DNA of 64,000 nucleotides. Origin: Mytilus edulis. Its lineage: Eukaryota > Mollusca > Bivalvia > Mytilida > Mytilidae. Below, in pieces: positions 48,728 through 59,115 of the stretch. Under the pieces are notes generated by a model that was not told where the DNA came from, made no database searches, and saw only the letters and a list, made by a program, of their open reading frames with translations. The DNA lies in NCBI RefSeq assembly GCF_963676685.1, contig NC_092355.1:67835006-67899005 (forward strand), read 5' to 3'. Position 1 is the first letter of the stretch, and the number at the start of each line of letters is the position of its first letter. The position numbers and the translations under genes are program-made.

Positions 48728-50012
48728 AACTAGAGGCTCTAAAGAGCCTGTGTCGCTCACCTTGGTCTATGTGTATATTAAACAACGGACACAAATGGAT
48801 TCATGACAAAATTGTATTTTAGTGATGGTGATGTGTTTGAAGTTCTTACTTTACTGAAGGTTCTTGCTTCTTACAATTATATCTATAATGAACTTTGCCT
48901 ATTAGTAACAGAGAAAAATATTTTGTAAAAATTTACATAAATTTACCAAATTAATGAAAATTGTTAAAAATTGACTATAAAGGGCAATAACTCCTTAAGG
49001 GGTCAATTGACCATTTAGGTCATGTTGACTTATTTGTAGATCTTACTTTGATGAACATCATCGCTGTTTACAGTTTATTGCTATCTATAATAGTATTCAA
49101 GATTATAACCAAAAACAGCAAAATTTCTTTAAAAATTACCAATTGGAGGGCAGCAACCCAACAACCGGTTGTCCAATTCATTTGAATATTTCAGGGCAGA
49201 TATATATTGACTTGATTAACAATTTAATTCCTTGTCAGATTTCTTCTAAATTATTTGGTTTCAGAGTTATAAGCAAAAAACTACATTTTACCCCTGTTCT
49301 ATTTTTAGCCGTGGTGGCCATCTTGGTTGGATGGCCAGGTCATCGGACACATTTTTTCAAACAAGGTACCTCAAAGATGATTGTGGCCAAGTTTGGATTA
49401 ATTTGGCCCAGTAGTTTCAGAGGAGAAGATTTTTGTAAAAGATTACTTAGATTTATGAAAAATGGTTAAAAATTGACTATAAAGGGCAATAACTCCTAAA
49501 GGGGTCAACTGACCATTTCTGTCATGTTGACTTATTTGTAAATCTAACTTTGCCGAACATTATTGCTGTTTACAGTTTATCTCTATCTATAATAATATTC
49601 AAGATAATAACCAAAAACAGCAAAATTTCCTCAAAATTACCAATTAAGGGGCAGCAACCCAACAACAGGTTGACCGATTCATCTGAAAATTTCAGGGCAG
49701 ATAGATCTTGACCTGATAAACATTTTTACCCCATATCAGATTTCCTCTAAATGCTTTGGTTTTTGAGTTATAAGCCAAAAACTGCATTTTACCCCTATGT
49801 TCTATTTTTAGCCGTGGCGGCCATCTTGGTTGGTTGACCGGGTAACGCCACACATATTTTAAACTTGATACCCCAATGATGGTTGTGGCCAAGTTTGGTT
49901 CAATTTGGCTTAGTAGTTTCAGAGGAGAAGATTTTTGTAAAAGTTAACGACGACGGACGCCGGACGCCAAGTGATGAGAAAAGCTCACTTGACCCTTTGG
50001 GCCAGATGAGCT
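48728..50012 (-). mobile_element. 1.29-kb copy of the hairpin-ended element, inverted
   Basis: Read on the minus strand it begins with the AGCTCATCTGGCCC hairpin (49,982-50,012) and ends GGCTCTTTAGAGCCTCTAGTT at 48,728. It is the same family as 42,444-44,251 but has about two internal units instead of three. The open frames inside (for example 49.14-49.47 kb) are shadows. Confidence 0.85.
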
Positions 50013-50029
50013 GAAAAGGGGTGAAAATT

Positions 50030-51545
50030 AAACCGCCACTGCAACTACAACCTCTTCTTCTTCCAGGTAAGGGAGAGATTGTACGCTCTGGACGTCTCCT
50101 CAGGCCTGGATCCGCCACTGCAACTACAATCACTTCTTCTTCCAGGTAAAGTAGAGATTGTATGCTCTATACGTACGTCTTCGATCAAAAGGAGGAGAGA
50201 TTGTACGCTCTAGACGTCTCCTCAGGCCTGGGTCCGCCATTGCGACGACAACCTCTTCTTCTTCCAGGTAATTAATAAGGGAGAGATTGTACGCTCTAGA
50301 CGTCTCCTCAAGCCTGGGTCCGCCACTGCAACTACAACCTCTTCTTCTTCCAGGTAAGGGAGAGATTGTACGCTCTAGACGTCTCCTCAGGCCTGGGTCC
50401 GCCACTGCAACGGCAACCTCTTCTTCTTCCAGGTAAGGGAGAGATTGTACGCCTTAGACGTCTCCTCAGGCCTGGGTCCGCCACTGCAACTACAACCTCT
50501 TCTTCTTCCAGGTAAGGGAGAGATTGTACGCTCTAGACGTCTCCTCAGGCCTGGGTCCGCCACTGCAACGGCAACCTCTTCTTCCTGGTAAGGGAGAGAT
50601 TGTACGCTCTAGACGTCTCCTCAGGCCTGGGTCAGCCACTGCAACGGCAACCTCTTCTTCTTCCAGGTAAGGGAGAGATTGTACGCTCTAGACGTCTCCT
50701 CAGGCCTGGGTCCGCCACTGCAACGGCAACCTCTTCTTCTTCCAGGTAAGGGAGATATTGTACGCTCTAGACGTCTCCTCAGGCTTGGGTCCGCCACTGC
50801 AACGGCAACCTCTTCTTCTTCCAGGTAAGGGAGAGATTGTACGCTCTAGACGTCTCCTCAGGCCTGGGTCCGCCACTGCAACTACAACCTCTTCTTCTTC
50901 CAGGTAAGGGAAAGATTGTTCGCTCTAGACGTCTCCTCAGGCCTGGGTCCGCCACTGCAACTACAACCTCTTCTTCTTCCAGGTAAGGGAGAGATTGTAC
51001 GCTCTAGACGTCTCCTCAGGCCTCGGTCCGCCACTGAAACGGCAACCTCTTCTTCTTCCAGGTAAGGGAGAGATTGCACGCTCTAGACGTCTCCTCAGGC
51101 CTCGGTCCGCCACTGAAACGGCAACCTCTTCTTCTTTCAGGTAAGGGAGAGATTGTACGCTCTAGACGTCTCCTCAGGCCTGGATCCGCCACTGCGACGA
51201 CAACCTCTTCTTCTTCCAGGTAAGGGAGAGATTGTACGCCTTAGACGTCTCCTCAGGCCTGGGTCCGCCACTGCAACTACAACCTCTTCTTCTTCCATGT
51301 AAGGGAGAGATTGTACGCTCTAGACGTCTCCTCAGGCCTGGGTCCGCCACTGCAACGGCAACCTCTTTTTCTTCCAGGTAAGGGAGAGATTGTACGCTCT
51401 AGACGTCTCCTCAGGCCTGGGTCCGCCACTGCGACGACAACCTCTTCTTCTTCCAGGTAAGGGAGAGATTGTACGCTCTAGACGTCTCCTCAGGCCTGGG
51501 TCCGCCACTGCAACGGCAACCTCTTCTTCTTCCAGGTAAGGAACC
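50030..51545. repeat. ~79-bp minisatellite, about 19 copies
   Basis: Unit order is GAGATTGTACGCTCTAGACG, TCTCCTCAGGCCTGGGTCCG, CCACTGCAACTACAACC, TCTTCTTCTTCCAGGTAAGG. Spacing is 79 bp in most units, with a few shorter. Minus-strand open frames full of LPGRRRGCS and DPGLRRRLERTISP are the repeat read through; since 79 is not a multiple of three the frame rotates. The GGTCCGCCACTG block is close to the terminal repeat of the GGCGGATCCA MITE family. Confidence 0.95.
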
Positions 51546-51766
51546 GGATTCAAAAAGTGAACGTGATTGGTTCCGTGCGAGAAAAAAAACTCATCCGACT
51601 TCAGATTGTCCGGAGAAACAACACCTGAAACGAGTTGTATATTATATTTTTCTTTATATCATATTATTTGTTATTAAATTTTCTTTAAGAATCAGTTTAC
51701 AGATTTTGACCGGGTTATATGCTTTTTCGTGAATTTAAATTTTAGTGTTCAAAAATGCGGTCTCAC

Positions 51767-51965
51767 TAATTAGCGACAACAAGACTTTTAGCGACAAGAA
51801 GCGTCAACAAGCGACAAGAAGCGACAACAAGAATTATTTTACCGACAAGAAGCGACAAGAAACTATTTAGCGACAAGAAAACATTTTTTTTTTTAATTAA
51901 AATTAATTATTGCAATAAATATATTAAAAGAAAAAGCAAAAGAAAATAATTTTAGCGACAAGAAA
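51767..51965 (+). repeat. AGCGACAAGA simple repeat
   Basis: Units AGCGACAAGAAGCGACAACA recur irregularly, with a spaced final unit at 51,953. It lies 60 bp from the CCGAAAAGGA repeat that forms the left half of an inverted pair. Confidence 0.8.
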
Positions 51966-52024
51966 GTTAAAATTGATAGAAAAAAATGAAACATTATTTA
52001 CATAATATTTTATCATCTATTATG

Positions 52025-52130
52025 GGGTTCGACGACTTACAGAAAAGAGCGACGATTTACAGAAAAGAACCGAAAAGGACCGAAAAGGACCGAAAAGGAC
52101 CAAAAAGAACCGAAAAGAACCGAAAAGGAA
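52025..52130 (+). repeat. CCGAAAAGGA repeat, left half of an inverted pair
   Basis: It reads GACTTACAGAAAAGAGCGAC, GATTTACAGAAAAGAACC, then several GAAAAGGACC units. The same series appears in reverse complement at 59,374-59,473. Confidence 0.88.
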
Positions 52131-52594
52131 ATCGACTTTTTTTTGTAATCGAAGTAAATAAGCAAATTGCAAATCATTGAAAACCTTATACTGTGACAGG
52201 ACTAATTTTAACCCACATGTATGTGAAAAATTACAGGTAGGGTTGGATGCCTATCTTATAGAATAGAAATATAGAAAAGAATTTTTTTATTCAACAAATA
52301 AAGGCCCCTAGGAGGGCATATAGCCATACAAACAATAACATATGCAATACACAGACAATAGATATGTAATATGAGTAATAAAAAAAATACTCCAGGAAAC
52401 ACGCAACAAAATAATAGTAATATACTATAATTCAATTAATTCTAGTGTTGACATTGACTTATGCGCTCCAGGTTTATTAGTGTATTTTACCTATAAAAAG
52501 AAAAACAAGAAGTATAAGTAGTTAGTGCTGAGAAATATATATACACATATAAATACATTGAATTACACACAGTTTGTTTTTTGAAATCAATTTA

Positions 52595-53113
52595 CTGCAC
52601 GCGTTGCCGTTTTATCGTAGTTGTCCTATCAGCCAGTTTCCTTTTCCTCTGACCTTTCTTCTTTCCTTTCGACTTAGCTTCATTGACCACTCGTCTGCCA
52701 TCTGTTGACTTAACCAATTTGGTCTTCATACGCTATCGGCGGAACCTGGCAAAGTATTTGTACCTTTCCATTAAAGTTTTATTTGCCCAAACATGCCTGT
52801 CAATCTTAAAATGTTCGTGTGTGCTCGCAAGCGTATTTATATATAAGGTCCTCTCCCTATCACTGCTCTCCGTAAGTCTTTGTAATTAGCCTCTACCATG
52901 TCTGTCATCTTTATCACAAAGTCAACTAATGACTGAGGCTTCCAATCAACAACTATCTTAATAACATGATTGTAAGATTCACTATTGTTGTTAGTCCACT
53001 CTCTTTCAATTCTTTCCGCATTTTGCGGCTCATGTATTTTCCCCTTAAGTACTGGCTTCAAAACCGTTGAAAAGTAGCCTTTCAATGATGGAAATTTCTC
53101 CTTACAGAATTCT
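52595..53113 (-). pseudogene. MULE-like transposase, carboxy-terminal half, decayed
   Basis: Minus-strand translation starts EFCKEKFPSLKGYF just after the (AAT)n tail of the retrotransposon. It continues LKPVLKGKIHEPQNAERIER, EWTNNNSESYNHVIKIVVDW and LRRAVIGRGPYI to a TAA near 52,837. After a frameshift it continues HFKIDRHVWANKTLMERYK, then a TAG, then a basic tail (EAKSKGKKKGQRKRK). The W-TNNN-SES-NH pattern with a following VDW is typical of the C-terminal transposase region in mollusc MULE-like proteins that begin with a PHD or FLYWCH-type finger. Two stops and one frameshift make it inactive. The upstream part of the protein is missing here because the retrotransposon inserted at its 5' edge. 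Confidence 0.65.
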
Positions 53114-53351
53114 TAATAATAATAATAATAATAATAATAATATCTTTATTTAAAGAGAGTGACTCATTTGGATTAAACCAATTTTCAATAAGGCTCTCTA
53201 CATGCATACAATGTTAACAATATGAATAAAAAAAAAATAAATTAATCTACTGTTACACACATGTAAACAATAGACGTATATAAAGTAATATAACAACAAC
53301 AACAAAAACAACTATGGTATACATTGTGACTTAACTTATAAATTCAACACT

Positions 53352-55367
53352 TTAAAAATAAAATGACTTGTAAGAGTTTTTGAATGCAGATATACTTTTT
53401 GATTTTTTAATTTCACTGGACAGTGAATTCCACACTTTTGGACCACTAAAAGAAAAACTTGATTTGTATAATTCTGTATTTGATTTAGGGACAATAAAAT
53501 TATCCGATGATGAAAGTCGAGTATTGTACGATTGTTTACTACTTGTAGGCACAATAAGATTGGATAAATATTTTGGTGCCAGTTGGTGTTTTGATTTATA
53601 CATTAATAATGATTTGTGGTAAAATATTCTCTTAGTAACAGGAATGATTCCAGATTTCTTAAATAGTTCAATAGATGGTTTTCGAATATCGTGTTCGTTT
53701 AAAATAATTCTAGCTGCCCTTTTTTGCAATTTTAGTAGACTGTCAACTAAAAACTTGTTACAGTTTCCCCATACTGAACAACAGTAATCCAAATGTGGAA
53801 GAATATACGCATTGTAAAATAGAATTCGTGCATTGTGATTCAAGTATTTCTTGATTCTTTTTAATAAAGCTAATGAAGAATTAACTTTTTTGATTATATG
53901 ATTAATTTGATCATACCAAGAAAGAGTTTTGTCAACAAAAATACCCAGGACTTTTTCACAGTGACTTTCATTAATCTTTTGGCCATTAATGGATACATTT
54001 AATGTGTCATTACACATTACAGACAGTTTTTGTTTTGAACCTATACACATTGTCTTAGTTTTTGACACATTAACTAACATTTTGTTTTCATCAACCCATT
54101 GACAAATATTTTCTAATACAACATTGAGTGTCTGACTTATATACCTTTTGTCTTTTCCAATTACAGAAATAGTGCTATCATCAGCAAAAAGATCAAGATT
54201 ATGATTAGGATTACACAAAGGCAAATCATTAATAAATATTAAAAATAATATAGGACCTAAAACGGACCCTTGAGGTACACCTGCTTTTAATGTAGATACA
54301 TCTGAAAAGGTATTTGAAATTGATACGACTTGATGTCTATCAGCTAAATACGAAGTAAACCAATGAATTGAATTATAAGAACATTTATATTTTTGTAATT
54401 TTTGAAGGAGCAGTTTGTGATTTAGAAGATCAAAAGCTTTACACAGATCTAAAAATACTGCCCCTACTAAATTTCCTTCATCAACGGCTTTTAACCATTT
54501 ATCTAACAAAGAAGTCATAGCAGTTTGACAGGAATGGTTTGCACGAAAGCCTGATTGCATGACATACAATAGATTATATTTGTTTAGAAAATTCATGAAA
54601 TGAGTTTTTACGTGTCGCTCAAGGATCTTAGATAGTAATGGTAAAATTGCAATAGGTCTGTAATTAAAAACATCATTTTTTGAACCTTTATTTTTAAAAA
54701 CTGGTAGAACTTTAGCCAGTTTAAATAACGATGGGTACACTGATTTTCTTATGCTTAAATTAAAGATGTGGCATAATGGAACTGAAATTAGGTGTGATGA
54801 CATTTTTAAAAACTTTGCACTGATATTATCAAGACCTGTTGCTTTTTTCTCATCAAGTGTGATTAATTGATGGAGAACAAATTCATTAGTTATTTGTGGT
54901 ATGGTAAAAAAGACATTTTCTGGTACACGACATGAAATATAATTATCAAGTTTTCCAGAACAACTGGTACTTGAGTTTGAATTAAGATTAACATTTTCAG
55001 TTATATTTGTAAAATAATTATTGAAAGTATCAGCAATGCTTTTAGGGTCTGTAATTGGTTTATTACTACAGTCATTTAAGATTGCATGGTTATGATGATT
55101 TTCACTACCATTTACATTATGCAAGTGTTTCCATAATTTGCTACTATTTCCTTTTTCTTGTTCTAATACTTCAGTATAAAAATTTTGTTTTGAATTTTCT
55201 ATGAGGTATTTAACCTTATTTCTCCAAAATTTATAGTTATATGTGTCTTTTTTCTTATGATAATAATCACGTTTTTTCATGCCCTCCTTAATTTCATCAT
55301 TTATCCACTGATTTTGATAAACATGTTTAACTCGCTTTTTAATGAGAGGAGCATGATGATTTAACAC
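53352..55367 (-). CDS. Reverse transcriptase ORF2, endonuclease region missing
   Basis: About 670 residues carry the RT fingers and palm motifs in order: FKNKGSKNDVFNYRPIAILP near residue 230, QSGFRANHSCQTAM near 270, VFLDLCKAFDLLNHKLLLQK near 300, GVPQGSVLGPILF near 360, and LFADDSTI (FADD catalytic aspartates) near 395. A thumb-like region with LDYCCSVWGN and LQKRAARIIL follows. The enzyme would copy element RNA at a nicked chromosomal target. The protein begins DDPDEALLSFINIFTEVLNH, which normally follows the apurinic endonuclease; that ~220-residue domain is absent. The same frame stays open upstream past 55,545, overlapping the end of ORF1 in the -1 frame, so an in-frame deletion within ORF2 is the simplest explanation. 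The RT itself has no stop. Residue numbers are approximate. Confidence 0.9.
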   Translation of the reverse strand: MLNHHAPLIKKRVKHVYQNQWINDEIKEGMKKRDYYHKKKDTYNYKFWRNKVKYLIENSKQNFYTEVLEQEKGNSSKLWKHLHNVNGSENHHNHAILNDCSNKPITDPKSIADTFNNYFTNITENVNLNSNSSTSCSGKLDNYISCRVPENVFFTIPQITNEFVLHQLITLDEKKATGLDNISAKFLKMSSHLISVPLCHIFNLSIRKSVYPSLFKLAKVLPVFKNKGSKNDVFNYRPIAILPLLSKILERHVKTHFMNFLNKYNLLYVMQSGFRANHSCQTAMTSLLDKWLKAVDEGNLVGAVFLDLCKAFDLLNHKLLLQKLQKYKCSYNSIHWFTSYLADRHQVVSISNTFSDVSTLKAGVPQGSVLGPILFLIFINDLPLCNPNHNLDLFADDSTISVIGKDKRYISQTLNVVLENICQWVDENKMLVNVSKTKTMCIGSKQKLSVMCNDTLNVSINGQKINESHCEKVLGIFVDKTLSWYDQINHIIKKVNSSLALLKRIKKYLNHNARILFYNAYILPHLDYCCSVWGNCNKFLVDSLLKLQKRAARIILNEHDIRKPSIELFKKSGIIPVTKRIFYHKSLLMYKSKHQLAPKYLSNLIVPTSSKQSYNTRLSSSDNFIVPKSNTELYKSSFSFSGPKVWNSLSSEIKKSKSISAFKNSYKSFYF

Positions 55368-55516
55368 TTCAGTAAAAATATTTATAAAACTTAGTAGCGC
55401 TTCATCAGGATCATCAAGAAGAAAAATAGCAATACAAACATATACAATGAGAATAACTATAGAATGATATAAAATACAATCGTGTGCTTGACTTGAGCAG
55501 AATTCAAAAGTTTCTT

Positions 55517-57400
55517 CTAATTCCAGACGTTTGGACGAAATGAATGTGGATGTTGATAATCTTGATTGGTTGTCTCTAATGGCGCATATCTCCTCCCTGT
55601 TATCCTCTCCGAATAAAAATTTTGTTCAAATTGTGACTTTGAATCGTACAATCTAAGCATTGTGTTAACACAAGAAATAATGTTATGGCTTAGAACTTTA
55701 GCACCGTCTACGTTGGTATGTACATGGTCCTGAAAAAGCAATTGATTAGGACGATTGCCGTACAAAAAGTCTAACGTGTTATCTAGTATTTTCACTTGAT
55801 TATCTTCAACTGTTAGTAACTGCTGGTTTACTTCAGAAATAATATGGTTTGACTTGTAATCTGAAGGCCTTGGTAGAATTGATGAAATAATTATTTGCGT
55901 TTCCGGTAAGCTCTGTTTTACCGTGTGAATAAGATTTTTATAATCATTTATTATAGTACGAACAGTATCTCTATCAGACACATTGTTGGTTCCAACATGC
56001 ACAGCTATGACATCAACACAGTCGAGTTTGCCATCAGATATATGCTCTATAAGGCAATTCTCAATATCCCTTATTCTTCCTCCACGGATAGTCTTTACTT
56101 TTGTTGTGATGCTATTTGTTGTCATTTTTCTGGCCGACATTCGTTTTAGTGTAGAACTTCCTATTAGAAATAAGTTTTTCTTGTTACTGTTTTTCTCAAA
56201 TAATGGATATTTGGGACGTTCCAATTCTGTCACATGATACTGAACGTTTGGTATTTGTTCACCCCTTTGTCTCAAAAACGGTTCTGGTGTGTTTGGAGTA
56301 GTTGATTGGCTTGTTCTATACTGTAATCCACTTTTTACTGCATTACTGTATGTTCCAGGTGTCATTTTTGTTGAGGTTAAATTATTTTTTTCTCTTTTGC
56401 TGTTTGGGGTACTGGTATGTATTTGGGCAACTTGTTCTTGCATAGCGATATTTTCGTTTGATGCCTTTAATGATTTAACTTCTTGGAATACTGAGTTAAG
56501 TTTATCCCATAAACTCTTAGATTTGTCAACGAACGTTTTGTTATTAGAGTTAATGTCCGCTTTTATGATCTGGGTTTGTTCTAACACTTCTTCAACAGAG
56601 GCTGATGTTGAACTAGTTTGCACTTTTACTGTGTTTGCCAAGGAAACAAATTTATCATTGATATCTTGAAATTGTTTATTTGAAGTGTCAATGTGACAGT
56701 TTACAGTGTCGTTTAAATTTGAGACATCTTCAGATGTAGATAGAAGTAAACCTTCAATTCTTCTTAATGCGGAAATAACACCAAATGATGGCGAGCTGGT
56801 TTTGTTGCTAATTTTCTTTGCTTTTTGAATTGTAGTACTCCGGCGTGGGGTAACTAGTTTCATCGGAATTGTTTCATCATCATTATCACTACATTCACTT
56901 TCATCAATTGTATGAATTGTGATTTGTTGTTGACTTTGCATTATGTTTGTGGATGATGTTTTAATATTTAGTGCATTTTTTGCAAGTTTGTCGGCCTCGA
57001 TTTGTTCACTTTCAGAATCTCGCGGAACATGTACCCAAGATACATTTAAATTTGTTGACAAATTGTCAATCTCTGACCATAATTCTTTGTTTTTTACATC
57101 CTTTCCGGAGGACTTGAGCTTCCAGTTGTTGTTTTTCCAGTATGTAATATCGCTGGTGATCCCCCTTACCAAATATTCGCTATCAGTTTTTATTTGAATA
57201 TTAACTATATTAAGTTGATGAACTTGTTGCAGGCATTTAACTGCAGCAAATAATTCTCCAGTATTATTGGTTTGCTTGTATGTTTCTGGAACTAGACCAG
57301 AACTATTTCTTGTACTATTTTTCTCCCAGAATATTCCAAAGCTTGCCTTTGCTGACGGCTTTCCGTTATTTTTACATGCACCGTCAATGTATACATCCAT
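55517..57400 (-). CDS. Retrotransposon ORF1: RNase H + coiled region + SGNH domain
   Basis: The 627-residue protein starts at an ATG (57,400) leading into MDVYIDGACKNNG. The N-terminal RNase H fold keeps all four catalytic acids (D6 in VYIDGAC, E49 in NNTGELFAA, D73 in IKTDSEYL, D137 in EADKLAKNA) plus the H124 of WVHVPRDS. It would degrade RNA in RNA-DNA hybrids. Residues about 150-340 are polar with a helical, probably coiled-coil stretch (VSNLNDTV, VEEVLEQTQI). From about 410 an SGNH-hydrolase-like domain appears: LIGSSTLKR (block I Ser), VHVGTNNVSD (block III) and DHVHTNVDGAKVL (DxxH). Esterase-like ORF1 is known from CR1-type LINEs; RNase H is normally at the end of ORF2 (I, Tad clades), so its position here is odd. 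The frame is intact, suggesting recent insertion. The RT ORF follows in an overlapping frame. Confidence 0.88.
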   Translation of the reverse strand: MDVYIDGACKNNGKPSAKASFGIFWEKNSTRNSSGLVPETYKQTNNTGELFAAVKCLQQVHQLNIVNIQIKTDSEYLVRGITSDITYWKNNNWKLKSSGKDVKNKELWSEIDNLSTNLNVSWVHVPRDSESEQIEADKLAKNALNIKTSSTNIMQSQQQITIHTIDESECSDNDDETIPMKLVTPRRSTTIQKAKKISNKTSSPSFGVISALRRIEGLLLSTSEDVSNLNDTVNCHIDTSNKQFQDINDKFVSLANTVKVQTSSTSASVEEVLEQTQIIKADINSNNKTFVDKSKSLWDKLNSVFQEVKSLKASNENIAMQEQVAQIHTSTPNSKREKNNLTSTKMTPGTYSNAVKSGLQYRTSQSTTPNTPEPFLRQRGEQIPNVQYHVTELERPKYPLFEKNSNKKNLFLIGSSTLKRMSARKMTTNSITTKVKTIRGGRIRDIENCLIEHISDGKLDCVDVIAVHVGTNNVSDRDTVRTIINDYKNLIHTVKQSLPETQIIISSILPRPSDYKSNHIISEVNQQLLTVEDNQVKILDNTLDFLYGNRPNQLLFQDHVHTNVDGAKVLSHNIISCVNTMLRLYDSKSQFEQNFYSERITGRRYAPLETTNQDYQHPHSFRPNVWN

Positions 57401-57490
57401 TTTTCAATGTTTATAGACCTATAGGTTGCGAAAACGTTGACGTCTTTTTCGCGGAATTTTGCACTATGACGACTTCTTCACACTTATCTT

Positions 57491-58132
57491 AGTATTTTGT
57501 TCTATTTGTTTGCCTTTGTTTGTGTTTTGTGTGTGTGTATTACATGCATGTTAAATTAATGTGTATTAATTATGACTTTGATACGTTAAACTTGTCTATG
57601 ATTTGAAATCGTTAAAGATAGATCCCGTTATCTCCATGCACAAACTTATCTAAAATAGATATATGTAGCGCAGGCCAATATTTATCACTATCGGACATCG
57701 TTTCGCTAATCTACATATCTGTTTTAAGTGGTTTATTAGATAAAATAGATAGAAATCCACAGGTCATTAACTTTTCGCACCCTTTAATCTATACGCTAAT
57801 TATAAGGTAAACAATTAACAATTATACCGAGAGCGGGTGCGCTTTTCATTTATTTATATTTCCTATGAAAGACGAAATGAAAAGACTATAAAATACTAAT
57901 AATTGGGACTATTATACTAAGTTAGTATCATAATCCGATCGAATAATGATGTCATTTTTTTTTTATTAATAAATCTTCTTTTATTCCCATGTAGCCCTTT
58001 GTTTTATACGAATTAATAAATTGAAACTAAACAAGAATCTCGTAAAGTTTGGCAAGTTTTACATGTAGCAGGACTCGAAATTTTCGGCCAATAATTTTAT
58101 AATTCTATTTTCGAAATATTTACCTTAACAAG
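57491..58132. other. Sequence 5' of the retrotransposon, no gene seen
   Basis: It should contain the element's 5' junction. I searched the minus strand for the missing middle of the transposase and found no matching coding stretch. Confidence 0.4.
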
Positions 58133-58293
58133 CAGTGGCGGATCCAGAAATTTTCATAAGTGGGGGCCCACTGACTGACCTAAGAGGGGGCCCGCTCCAG
58201 TCATGCTTCAATGATTCCCTATATAAGCAACCAAATTTTTTCCCAAAAAGGGGGGGCCCAGGCCCCCTGGGTCCCCCTCTAAATCCGCCTCTG
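58133..58293 (+). mobile_element. MITE, GGCGGATCCA family, 161 bp
   Basis: It starts CAGTGGCGGATCCAG and ends AAATCCGCCTCTG, flanked by the 5-bp duplication ACAAG (58,128-58,132 and 58,294-58,298). The interior carries GTGATTCCCTATATAAGCAA, shared with the 38.29-kb copy, and G/C runs. Confidence 0.88.
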
Positions 58294-58849
58294 ACAAGGA
58301 CTGTTGGCAGTCAAAACTTTCCTGATCAAAACAGCAAAATTTTAGTCCTCTCGTTGCCCATTGTTTTGTTAATTCTGATTGCCGAAACAGCCACTGTGCA
58401 CCCATTTTCCACACCCAAAGCAGAGGAAGGATTCTGTACATTCACAATCCTTACTACAGATACAGCAGGGGTACTGTTTTCGATATCCAGATTTACAAAT
58501 ACGTGCTCTCACCATTTTTTGTAATTTTGAAAACAAGTGAGGAAACAAGCCTTTTTATTTTTGTTAAAGTGACGATTATCGTGATTAAATGTAACAAATG
58601 TATATTTGACATTTAACATCCGAGAGGAAATGGTGATGCTGACATGTATATTTTTTATATTACCATACCTAATGCCACCGGGCAATATGCTGACATCTTA
58701 AATATAAACAAAGGAAATACTTTTTTTTTTAAATGTAAGGAAAAAACATTTGTAGTACGATGATATTTGCTTTTCATTTATTTTTACTGTGTATTATTAA
58801 AAACATGTAAATTATGCTAATTAAAACGTTTAAACCTGCTGCATTCATA

Positions 58850-59115
58850 TTTGCACCTGTCCTAATTTAGGAACCTGATGTTTAGTGCATGGTTGTCGTT
58901 TGTTGATGTGGTTTGTGTTTCTTGTTTCTCGTTTTTATATTGATTAATCCGTTGGTTTTCCCGTTTGAATGTTTTTTTCAATAGTCATTTTTGGGGGCCC
59001 CTTTATAACTTGCTGTTTGGTGTGTGCTTCCTGTTGAAGATCGTATTTTGACCTTAATAGTTTACTTGTACAAATTATGGCTTTGATTGGGAGTTTGCAC
59101 ACCTTCTTATATCTA
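58850..59115 (+). repeat. Dispersed repeat, CCGTTGGTTTTCCCGTTTGAATG family
   Basis: Ordered blocks are ATATTTGCACCTGTCC, GGTTGTCGTTTGTTGATGTG, GTTGGTTTTCCCGTTTGAAT, GGGGGCCCCTTTATAACTTG and CTGTTTGGTGTG. I recognise it as a very common mussel repeat. Part of an apparent minus-strand frame is read from it. Confidence 0.8.

Larger units (their letters stand above)
53114..57490 (-). mobile_element. Non-LTR retrotransposon (CR1/L2-like) with ORF1 and RT
   Basis: The order on the minus strand is a short 5' region (57,490-57,401), ORF1 (57,400-55,517), the RT ORF (about 55,370-53,352), a 200-bp 3' region with TTTAAATAAAG, and an (ATT)n tail (53,115-53,142 on the plus strand as AAT repeats). A short microsatellite tail instead of poly-A, together with an esterase ORF1, fits the CR1/L2/Rex1 group. 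The 5' boundary is not fixed. The element is inserted in the MULE-like transposase relic. Confidence 0.8.

Noticed and set aside
50130..51553. Minus-strand open frames rich in Arg/Gly/Glu over the 79-bp repeat
   Set aside because: They are the minisatellite read in rotating frames; they start at alternative codons and have no other support.
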